This document shows positions 1 through 7,622 of a stretch of DNA of 64,000 nt, piece by piece (position 1 is the first letter of the stretch; the number at the start of each line of letters is the position of its first letter). The notes beneath the pieces were generated by a model. It ran no database searches. It was not told the origin of the DNA and saw only the letters and a program-made list of their open reading frames with translations. The stretch spans positions 35,632 through 99,631 of the forward strand of contig JAEUUJ010000047.1 in assembly GCA_016786495.1 (NCBI GenBank). The letters are read 5' to 3'. The position numbers and the translations under genes were made by a program. This DNA is from Cyclobacteriaceae bacterium. Lineage in GTDB: Bacteria > Bacteroidota > Bacteroidia > Cytophagales > Cyclobacteriaceae.

Positions 1-218
1 TGATTACGATTTATGAAATCGCGGGCGGGCTGCTGCTCGCATTCGGCATCTTCACGCGCTGGCTGGCGCTCGGATTTATAATCCTCATCGCGGTTGGTAT
101 TGTGATCATCCATGCGGCAAATGGCTGGTTTGTGGGTGAGCATGGAACGGGCGGAATGGAATACAGCGTCTTGCTGATTGCAGCGCTGATCGTGATTGCC
201 TCCTCCGATAAAAACTAA
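1..218 (+). CDS. DoxX family membrane protein (C-terminal part)
   Basis: The gene enters from the left edge; codons run from base 3 to a TAA at 216-218, giving about 71 residues. The text includes YEIAGGLLLAFGIFTRW followed by hydrophobic segments and a short VGEHGTGGMEYS loop, which is typical of the C-terminal half of DoxX/DUF4281-type four-helix inner-membrane proteins. The family is loosely linked to redox and thiol stress, but no substrate can be read here. The gene converges on the BrkB-like gene with no base between the two stop codons. Confidence 0.75.
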   Translation, partial: ITIYEIAGGLLLAFGIFTRWLALGFIILIAVGIVIIHAANGWFVGEHGTGGMEYSVLLIAALIVIASSDKN

Positions 219-1190
219 TTACCTGCGCTTGTTCGGCTTCTTGTGAATCAATGCGCCATTGTCATCTTCCGGTGTGGTGGATACTGCCGCGGCCGTAGGT
301 TTGATTTCCTTTCCGTAGCGCTTGGCATACACCTGCGTGAACTCAGCGCCAAACAGCAAGATTAATCCGGCATACGAAACCCACAGCATAATTAGGATAA
401 TGCTTCCGGCTGCACCGTACGTTGATCCGGGGTCACTTTTTCCAAAGTACAAGCCCAGGGCGAATTTTGCGAGGGTGAAAAGTAAAGCCGTCAGAATCGC
501 TCCGGGCCAAACGTCTTTCCACCGAATTTGCGCATCGGGAAGGAATTTGTAAATCGATGCAAACAGAATCGTGATGATGGCAAGCGACAAGGCGATGTCT
601 GCCACATGAAATACCACGTTGAGCGATTCCGAGAGATGTACACTTACCCAATCGCTGAACGCACTCAGCCCGGCCGACAAGGCCAACGAAACCAGTAAGA
701 GAAAGCCGACTGCCAGAATGAGGCCGAACGAGAAAATCCGGTCCTTAATAATTTTAAGAATCATCTGTTTGGGCTTGGGTTTTACTTCCCACATTTTATT
801 CAGAATCTGTTGCATCTGATAAAAGACACCCGTAGCACCGAAAATTAATGTGGCGATGCCCAACAGGGTTGCCAATGTGCTTCCTTTCGACTGACTGGCA
901 TTGCCAATGATCGCTTCGATATCCTGTGCCGTATCACCCCCGATCATATTTTGAATCTGGCCCGTCAGGCGCGATGTGATTTCACCTTTATCATAGAAGT
1001 ATCCCGCTACGTTAATGATGATCACCATCAGACCGGGCAATGAAAAGATCGTGTAGTAGGCAATAACAATGCTGTTGGCAAACGGCTCACGCTCTGTCCA
1101 TTGGCTGAACGTTTCCTTCAGCAACACTCCGAAATCGCGGACAACAGAGAACAGGGACTTGCGCTTGCGAGGGTTGGATCGTTTTTTCAT
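219..1190 (-). CDS. YihY/virulence factor BrkB family membrane protein
   Basis: This 323-residue polytopic inner-membrane protein has the family layout: a basic N-terminus, an early segment FANSIVIAYYTIFSLPGLMV, a central GATGVFYQMQQILNKMWEV block, and the C-terminal GSIILIMLWVSYAGLILLFGAEFTQVYA. The family was once thought to be RNase BN and is now regarded as a transporter-like protein of unknown substrate. I take the ATG at 1190 rather than the in-frame TTG at 1202, since the basic MKKRSNPRKRK start fits an inner-membrane topology. The C-terminal tail of about 35 residues is polar and cytoplasmic. Its TAA abuts the TAA of the convergent DoxX gene. Confidence 0.9.
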   Translation of the reverse strand: MKKRSNPRKRKSLFSVVRDFGVLLKETFSQWTEREPFANSIVIAYYTIFSLPGLMVIIINVAGYFYDKGEITSRLTGQIQNMIGGDTAQDIEAIIGNASQSKGSTLATLLGIATLIFGATGVFYQMQQILNKMWEVKPKPKQMILKIIKDRIFSFGLILAVGFLLLVSLALSAGLSAFSDWVSVHLSESLNVVFHVADIALSLAIITILFASIYKFLPDAQIRWKDVWPGAILTALLFTLAKFALGLYFGKSDPGSTYGAAGSIILIMLWVSYAGLILLFGAEFTQVYAKRYGKEIKPTAAAVSTTPEDDNGALIHKKPNKRR

Positions 1191-1257
1191 AGTACGGATC
1201 AATGTCTTGTCTGTTTAAAAATTGTACCAGTGTCAGGTTGCTGGTTTACAGGATGCG

Positions 1258-1274
1258 CTACAATGCGCTTGTAG
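1258..1274. promoter_or_regulatory. inverted repeat in the BrkB/LpxR divergent region
   Basis: CTACAA (1258-1263) and TTGTAG (1269-1274) form a perfect six-base inverted repeat around TGCGC. It lies in the 221-base divergent spacer between the BrkB-like gene and the LpxR-like gene. It could be an operator or a small hairpin; nothing else supports a role. Confidence 0.3.
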
Positions 1275-1411
1275 ACTTTTGTCCACAAAATCCGGCAGCT
1301 GTTCGCAACTAAATTTCAAAAAAGTCTGTTCCGATTGTTGTCGCACATTGCCTGAAGATGGTATGTCGCTTGCCAATGTGTGGATGAACTTTATGCAGGG
1401 ATTGGGTACAC

Positions 1412-2371
1412 ATGAAACGAATTTACTGGGCGGTGATGCTGCTGGCGAGCACGGCAGCATTTGGGCAGCGTGTTGAGAATGCTTCTTCTTATCGGAATAT
1501 TGGCGCTGAGCGATACGTTCGGCTGAATTACGAAAATGATTTCTTCGCCTTGTCAGACGAGTACTATACACAAGGCGTGAACCTGGAATTTGTTGCTCCC
1601 GCCATCGCCAAATTCCCGCTGGCCAGGCTTCTTTTTCAGAACGACCATCTCGCTACCCGCACCGGCATTGCAATTGAACATCAGGGTTTTACGCCATCCA
1701 ACATCCTGAAAGGTGAGGTGCTCAAGAACGACAGGCCCTATTCATCCAGCCTGATGCTCAAAACATTTTCCATCGTCAGTAATCCTTATACCCATCATCG
1801 ACTGGCCACACAGTTCAGCCTCGGAGTAATTGGCCCCTGGGCAATGGGCAAGGAGATTCAGGTAGCACTGCATGAGAGGATAAACCCGGATAAGGTTCCG
1901 CAAGGCTGGAAAAACCAGATTCACAACGACATTATCATCAACTATCAGGTTGACTACGAGCATGCACTCTGGGTAAGACGGCTTTTTCAGGTTACGGCAA
2001 AGGGCGGTGCGCGGGCAGGCACGTACAGCACGCGGCTCAGTTCTGCGTTCACGCTGACGGCCGGCTATTTCGACAACCCGTTTGAGTTTGCGAATACGCA
2101 GGACAAGAAATTTCAAATCTATCTGTATGCCGAACCTCAGCTTAACCTGGTGATTTTTGATGCCACGTTGCAGGGCGGAGTGTTCAATCAGCGAAGTCCC
2201 TACACGCTCAACCGCGATGAGATTTCGCGCCTGGTGTTCCAGCAGAATGGCGGACTGGTGATTAAAATTCACTCGCTGGTACTGGAGTATTCGCAGGCGT
2301 TAATCACACGCGAGTTCAAAAGCGGAACGATGCACAGTTGGGGTAGTGTTCGGGCCGCCTGGTCGTTCTAA
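1412..2371 (+). CDS. LpxR family lipid A 3'-O-deacylase-like outer membrane protein
   Basis: This is a 319-residue protein with a clean signal peptide (MKRIYWAVMLLASTAAFGQ). The mature N-terminus has the family signature YENDFFALSDEYYTQGVNLEF-like, with N42, D43 and T53 in the positions expected for the LpxR/DUF2219 catalytic cluster, and the rest alternates as in a 12-strand beta-barrel ending in an aromatic residue (AAWSF). Known LpxR enzymes remove the 3'-acyloxyacyl chain of lipid A in the outer membrane, calcium-dependently. Whether this homologue is active is not shown. The catalytic histidine was not placed with certainty. It converges on the NUDIX gene with two bases between stops. 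Confidence 0.8.
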   Translation: MKRIYWAVMLLASTAAFGQRVENASSYRNIGAERYVRLNYENDFFALSDEYYTQGVNLEFVAPAIAKFPLARLLFQNDHLATRTGIAIEHQGFTPSNILKGEVLKNDRPYSSSLMLKTFSIVSNPYTHHRLATQFSLGVIGPWAMGKEIQVALHERINPDKVPQGWKNQIHNDIIINYQVDYEHALWVRRLFQVTAKGGARAGTYSTRLSSAFTLTAGYFDNPFEFANTQDKKFQIYLYAEPQLNLVIFDATLQGGVFNQRSPYTLNRDEISRLVFQQNGGLVIKIHSLVLEYSQALITREFKSGTMHSWGSVRAAWSF

Positions 2372-2373
2372 CC

Positions 2374-2934
2374 TCAGAAGAGATTCCGAAGCATCGCCTG
2401 CTGGCCGGCCACATAAGTCTTGGCATCTGCGAATTGACCGGTCAGGATTGCTTCTTTAAATGCGGTGGGATCCATTTCTACCAGTTCGATCGATTCGTTC
2501 TCGTTTTCGAGTCCGCCACCTTTTCCTTTTTTATCTGAGTTACGCACGACAGCGAAGTAGATATGATACCGCTCAGACGTGTAAGCGGGAGAGGAGAAAC
2601 ACGTTACCAGGTATTTCATGTTCTCGTGCCTAACACGATAACCGATTTCTTCTTCTGTTTCGCGGATGGCCGTGGTGAACGGCTCTTCGCCCGGATCAAC
2701 TTTACCGGCTACAACCTCCAGCAGATACTTGGTTGTTTTCGGAGCGGCTCCGTACCGGAACTGTCTCGTCAGAATAACCTTGTTCGAATCGGTGTTCAGC
2801 ACCAGCACGCATGAAGCATCCTGCCGCCTGATCCGCACGCGCTCAAACGTATTGCCCGCGTCATCCTGAACTTTACCCTTCTCCAGCGTCAGCATGTCGT
2901 GGAAGACTGTTTCTTCGTGAAGTATTGTAGCCAT
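2374..2934 (-). CDS. NUDIX hydrolase (ADP-sugar pyrophosphatase-like)
   Basis: A 186-residue cytoplasmic protein with a complete Nudix box: G77, E83, then R91-E92, E95-E96 and G98, in the spacing GX5EX7REXXEEXG. The N-terminal half (FERVRIRRQDASCVLVLNT, then RQFRYG) and the C-terminal SSPAYTSERYHIYFA segment resemble ADP-ribose and GDP-mannose pyrophosphatases, which cleave nucleoside diphosphate sugars with Mg2+. The exact substrate cannot be told. Its start at 2934 is divergent from the amine oxidase, with 81 bases between the two ATGs. Confidence 0.85.
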   Translation of the reverse strand: MATILHEETVFHDMLTLEKGKVQDDAGNTFERVRIRRQDASCVLVLNTDSNKVILTRQFRYGAAPKTTKYLLEVVAGKVDPGEEPFTTAIRETEEEIGYRVRHENMKYLVTCFSSPAYTSERYHIYFAVVRNSDKKGKGGGLENENESIELVEMDPTAFKEAILTGQFADAKTYVAGQQAMLRNLF

Positions 2935-3015
2935 AACCCTGTGTTTCAGCCGGAAGATACAACAGGCAGTTGTATTGCAGTTGTGCTCATGCTCAATTTA
3001 ATGTTACCTTTTGCC

Positions 3016-4284
3016 ATGGCTGGGATTGTAATTATCGGAGCAGGAATTTCCGGATTGTTTGCCGCGCGGGAGCTTCTTGCGAAAGGGCATGACGTGACCG
3101 TGGTAGAAGCCCGTGATCGTGTAGGTGGTCGCATTCATTCCATTCGGGGAGCGTTTTCGACTGCTGTTGAAACCGGAGCCGAGTTTATTCATGGCGAACA
3201 GCCGATCACGTTCGGTTTATTGAACGAGGCACGAATGGAAAAACACCTGATGAAAGGTAAATTCTATTCCATCGCAAAAGACGAACTCCAGCGGGGCGAC
3301 ATGCTGGACGAACACTGGAAAGAACTCTTCCGTGAACTCGACAAACTTAACACTGATATCCCGCTCGCCCGATTTCTTGAGCAATACTTCTCCGGGGATG
3401 AATATCTGGACCTTCGGAATCGGGTAACACAGTTTGCTGAGGGCTTTGATATAGCCGACACCAACCATGTGAGTACGCTTGCGCTGCGGGAAGAATGGAA
3501 AGACAGCGATGATGAGCATCAGTATCATCCGGAAGGCGGATACACCGCGCTGGTCAAATTCCTGCGTCAGCAGATCGTTGCCGCCGGGGGTATTCTGGAA
3601 CTTGGCCAGCCGGTAACGCATGTGCGATTACACGCCAAAAATGCGGAAATTCAGACCCGATCAGGTAAAATTTATCACGCGGAAAAAGTGATCGTTACCG
3701 TACCGCTGGGCGTGCTGCAGCGGGGTTCGATTACGTTCTCGCCCCCGTTGCCGGGGCATGAGGCTGCTTTTCAGGCGATGGGTTTTGGAGGTGTGATCAA
3801 GTTTCATGTTGAGTTCAACACACCGGTCTGGGAGGCGAGGGAGCATCGCAAGCTTGCTGATCTGGCGTTCATTTTTTCAGATGCAGCTGTGCCCACGTGG
3901 TGGTCGCAATTGCCGGATCAAACTCCGCTGCTGACGGGTTGGTACAGCGGGCCACGAACGTTTAGCGGTACTTACACCACCGAGTCTTTGTATCAAACTG
4001 CCCTTTCATCCCTGCAGTATATTTTCAGAATCAGTCCTGCTGCGATCAACGCTGCTGTGCGTCACTGGCATGTGACCGACTGGGTTCGCGATGAATTTTC
4101 GTGTGGTGCGTACAGCTATCCGACTATTCAATCTCATGCAGCACGACACGTGTTGAGCCAGCCTGTTAACAACATGCTTTACTTTGCCGGTGAGGCGCTT
4201 TATGCGGGAGCTTCCGGCGGAACCGTGGAAGCTGCGCTTGCATCAGCGCAGCATGTGGTAAACCAGGTGGGAGGGAACGACTGA
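3016..4284 (+). CDS. FAD-dependent amine oxidase family protein
   Basis: A 422-residue flavoprotein. The N-terminus MAGIVIIGAGISGLFAARE is the dinucleotide-binding Rossmann motif GxGxxG, followed by VVEARDRVGGRIHS, the flavin amine oxidase signature that binds the adenosine and pyrophosphate parts of FAD. The C-terminus has YFAGEALYAGASGGTVEAAL, the second FAD-contacting block. The fold is that of monoamine, polyamine and histone-demethylase-type oxidases; the substrate is unknown. An open frame extends upstream to 2899, but the ATG at 3016 places the Rossmann strand at the true N-terminus and leaves room for the divergent NUDIX promoter, so I prefer it. Confidence 0.88.
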   Translation: MAGIVIIGAGISGLFAARELLAKGHDVTVVEARDRVGGRIHSIRGAFSTAVETGAEFIHGEQPITFGLLNEARMEKHLMKGKFYSIAKDELQRGDMLDEHWKELFRELDKLNTDIPLARFLEQYFSGDEYLDLRNRVTQFAEGFDIADTNHVSTLALREEWKDSDDEHQYHPEGGYTALVKFLRQQIVAAGGILELGQPVTHVRLHAKNAEIQTRSGKIYHAEKVIVTVPLGVLQRGSITFSPPLPGHEAAFQAMGFGGVIKFHVEFNTPVWEAREHRKLADLAFIFSDAAVPTWWSQLPDQTPLLTGWYSGPRTFSGTYTTESLYQTALSSLQYIFRISPAAINAAVRHWHVTDWVRDEFSCGAYSYPTIQSHAARHVLSQPVNNMLYFAGEALYAGASGGTVEAALASAQHVVNQVGGND

Positions 4285-4382
4285 CAGCGCGTTCATCAAG
4301 TCAAGCAATACCGATAAAGAGTAGGAAACCAAGAGTTTTTACTTATTTTGGTCTGATCATCCCCTTGGCTGCGCAAGCTTCT

Positions 4383-7300
4383 ATGAGTGTAAAAAAGAGT
4401 TGGATTCTTATCTGCCTGCTGATACCCTTTCAACTGCTGGCTCAGCCTTCACACTACCGCTTTCATCGCTACGACACCCGTGACGGATTGGCTTCCTCCA
4501 CCGTCAACGCCCTGACTGAGGATTCGTATGGATTTATCTGGGTGGGAACAGCAGACGGGCTGTGCCGGTTTGACGGGTACTCGTTTAAGGTTTTCCGCAA
4601 GTCGTACGGCCACGAAAACGGGTTGAACAGCAACTGGATTACGGCATTGCTGGCGCTCGACAATGGCGACCTGTGGGTAGGAACAGAAGAAGGGCTTTTA
4701 TACTTCGACAGCCGTTCTGAGAAGTTTACTCAAGTTCATAAAGAGCTTAATATTCAACCAACGTACATTTCCAAAATTCTGCAAGACGGTAAGGGAAATC
4801 TTTGGGTCGGCACGAAAGCGGGCCTTTTCTTCATCACGGCCGATAAAAAAGTAACGGCTTTCAAGCCCGTTAAGGGCGACACGACAAGCCTTTCGCAGGA
4901 GAACATTTTTGATCTGTTGCTCGACCGGAAAAACCGGCTTTGGGTGAGTACGTCACGTGGCGGATTGAACCTGATGTTGCCGTATAAAAAGTCGTTCCGG
5001 GTGTTCCGTAATGACCCTAAAAATCCTGCTTCCATATCGTCTGATTTTCTCCGGAAAATGATCTTGTTACCGGACGGCCGAATCCTGGTAGGCACGTCCG
5101 ACCAGGGCTTCAATGTGTTGGATCCGGAAACCTTTACGTTTAAAAATTATAACCACGATCCTGCCGATCCACATTCACTTTCCAGCACCAGTGCCTTTTC
5201 ATTTTTGCTCGACAATCAAAAACGTTTGTGGGTGGGTACGTGGTCGAGCGGTTTAAACATTTTCGATCTCAACACGAGTCGGGCTACACGATTCATGAAC
5301 AATCCGGATGATCCATACAGCATCCCCAATAACGCGATACGCTGTATGTTACAGGCATCCACCGGAGACATCTTTATAGGTACTGACAACGGAGGCGTGG
5401 CGCGCTTCCATGCCCACGATCAGCAGATGGTTCGCTATCAGCATAACACACGCGATGAGAATTCACTCTTCACCAACCTGATAAAATCGGTATATGAAGA
5501 TGAAGCCGGTGTTCTTTGGATCGGTACGACTCACGGGGGATTAAACAAGTACGATCCCCGGACCGACAAGTTCTCAATCTATCTCAAGCCCGATAACACA
5601 CAGGATGGCCGTGCGCGTGGCACCATCTGGTCAATAAGCCCCGGTGCTGATAACACCCTCTGGCTTGGCACCTCGCGCGGAGTGGGCAAGTTCAACACGG
5701 TTACCGGGGCATGTACATTCTACGAGCCTGACGATCGGAAACCTGAAGGGCTTTCTGCCAACAATGTGTTGAAAGTACTGGATGACGGACATGGAAATTT
5801 GTGGATCGGTACGTGGTATGGTGGACTGAACCGGCTGGACATCCGAACGGGAAAGTTTGAGCATTTCCTCGCCCGCGAAGCGGACTCGACTGCGCTTCCC
5901 TCCAACAACATCACCGACATTTATCAGGACCGAAAGGGCAGGATTTGGGTGGCTACAGAGAGCTCCTTAAGTCTATTTGATGCGGACAAGCGCAATTTCA
6001 GCCATGTACGGCTCGGAAAGGCGTCCGTGCTCATGATCACCGAAGATCAGCGCGGCATGCTGTGGCTGGCAAGCAGCGAAGGGCTCATCAAGTACGACCC
6101 AGAAACTCAAAAAAGGGAGGTTTTTCAGGAGCGCAACGGGCTCTCCGGAAACCTGCTCAATACTGTCCAGGTTGACCTCGAAGGTTGGCTTTGGATCGGT
6201 TCCAACAAGGCAATCGACCGGTACAATCCCGCTACCGGAGAGGTGTTTCATTATACTGTTTCTGACGGACTCGCCGGAAATGATACCGAGAGCCGGGCCT
6301 GTTTCCGGAGCACGTCCGGCAAGCTCTATTTCGGTGGAAGTGAAGGGCTAACGGAAATTGATCCTCAAAAACTTATCACCAACACGCTGAAGCCAAGGGT
6401 GCAGCTCACCAACCTGTTGCTGTTTAATAAGCCGGTAGCGGTGAGCGATACCACCGTGTTGCCGCAGGCGCTGCACACAACGTCAACGCTTTCGCTGGAT
6501 TACACGAACTACATTTTTGCGCTTGAGTTTTCCGCGTTGAGTTTTGGTCAGCCGGAACGCAATCAGTACTCCTATAAACTGGAAGGATTCGACAAGAATT
6601 GGGTAACAACGGGCTATTCCGACCGCAAGGCGGTGTACACCAACGTTCCTCCGGGAAACTATACGTTCCGGGTAAAGGCTTCCAACAATGATGGAATCTG
6701 GAATGAAGAGGGTGTTAATCTGAACATTACCATTGTTCCGCCCTGGTGGAAAACATGGTGGGCTCAAACGCTGTTTTATGCCGTGCTTGCCGGGTGTGTG
6801 TTTCTCTTTTTCCAAGTGCGGCTATCGGTGATCAAACATCAAAAGCGTGTCCTGGAAGAGCAGGTTCGGGTGCGAACGGCTGAGGTTGTTCAGCAGAAGG
6901 AGGAAATCCAGTCGCAGGCAGAACGTTTGCAGGAACTTAACACGACCAAAGACAAACTGTTCTCCATCATTGCACACGATCTGCGCGGTCCGTTGAATTC
7001 GTTACAGGGAATTATGTCGCTGCTGGATCCAAAGATTCTGACATCGGAAGACCTCGCGGGCATGAAGTCAAATCTCAGTTCGCGCATTGAGAGCATTGCC
7101 AGTGTAATGGATAACCTGTTGCAGTGGGCCAAGAGCCAGATGAAAGGCGAGCGGGTTAAACTTGAAGTTGTGAAATTGGACGGAGTGATGCAGGAAATGG
7201 TTAAGCTGTTCGGGCCCATTGCGGAAAATAAACATGTACACCTGATCAACAGCGTTCACGCTGGACTAAACGTGTTTGCTGATATCAACCAACTGCGGGC

Positions 7301-7616
7301 AGTACTTCGTAACCTGATCAGTAATGCGATCAAGTTTACACCCGAGAGCGGTCGGGTGGAGGTTGCTGCTTCCGGCAATCAGCAGTCGGTAACGATTAGC
7401 GTGTCAGACACCGGAGTGGGAATCACTCCGGAACAGGCAGCAGGATTATTTTCCATCACAACCAATGTTTCTACCCGCGGAACTGCGGGAGAAACAGGTG
7501 TTGGTCTGGGGCTTTTGCTGGTGAAGGAGTTTGTTGAGAAAAACAAAGGCCGTGTTTGGGTTGAACCGAATACCGGGTCAGGCTCCACGTTTCATGTGAC
7601 ACTTCCGGCTAAGTAA
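4383..7616 (+). CDS. two-component sensor histidine kinase with two periplasmic beta-propellers and Y_Y_Y domain
   Basis: A 1077-residue membrane sensor. After a signal peptide (MSVKKSWILICLLIPFQLLAQ) come about a dozen reg_prop repeats with the motif LWVGT or IWIGT, enough for two seven-bladed propellers up to about residue 665. A Y_Y_Y domain follows (YKLEGFDKNW, then NVPPGNYTFRVKASNNDG), then one membrane segment near 797-817, a coiled coil, a HisKA domain with the phospho-acceptor H865 in SIIAHDLRGPLNS, and a HATPase with N box NLISNAIKFTPESG, DTGVGI and GVGLGL. It resembles Bacteroides hybrid two-component systems but ends after the ATPase, without receiver or AraC domains, so its partner is encoded elsewhere. 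I chose ATG 4383 over the upstream TTG at 4365. Confidence 0.93.
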   Translation: MSVKKSWILICLLIPFQLLAQPSHYRFHRYDTRDGLASSTVNALTEDSYGFIWVGTADGLCRFDGYSFKVFRKSYGHENGLNSNWITALLALDNGDLWVGTEEGLLYFDSRSEKFTQVHKELNIQPTYISKILQDGKGNLWVGTKAGLFFITADKKVTAFKPVKGDTTSLSQENIFDLLLDRKNRLWVSTSRGGLNLMLPYKKSFRVFRNDPKNPASISSDFLRKMILLPDGRILVGTSDQGFNVLDPETFTFKNYNHDPADPHSLSSTSAFSFLLDNQKRLWVGTWSSGLNIFDLNTSRATRFMNNPDDPYSIPNNAIRCMLQASTGDIFIGTDNGGVARFHAHDQQMVRYQHNTRDENSLFTNLIKSVYEDEAGVLWIGTTHGGLNKYDPRTDKFSIYLKPDNTQDGRARGTIWSISPGADNTLWLGTSRGVGKFNTVTGACTFYEPDDRKPEGLSANNVLKVLDDGHGNLWIGTWYGGLNRLDIRTGKFEHFLAREADSTALPSNNITDIYQDRKGRIWVATESSLSLFDADKRNFSHVRLGKASVLMITEDQRGMLWLASSEGLIKYDPETQKREVFQERNGLSGNLLNTVQVDLEGWLWIGSNKAIDRYNPATGEVFHYTVSDGLAGNDTESRACFRSTSGKLYFGGSEGLTEIDPQKLITNTLKPRVQLTNLLLFNKPVAVSDTTVLPQALHTTSTLSLDYTNYIFALEFSALSFGQPERNQYSYKLEGFDKNWVTTGYSDRKAVYTNVPPGNYTFRVKASNNDGIWNEEGVNLNITIVPPWWKTWWAQTLFYAVLAGCVFLFFQVRLSVIKHQKRVLEEQVRVRTAEVVQQKEEIQSQAERLQELNTTKDKLFSIIAHDLRGPLNSLQGIMSLLDPKILTSEDLAGMKSNLSSRIESIASVMDNLLQWAKSQMKGERVKLEVVKLDGVMQEMVKLFGPIAENKHVHLINSVHAGLNVFADINQLRAVLRNLISNAIKFTPESGRVEVAASGNQQSVTISVSDTGVGITPEQAAGLFSITTNVSTRGTAGETGVGLGLLLVKEFVEKNKGRVWVEPNTGSGSTFHVTLPAK

Positions 7617-7622
7617 GTTCTG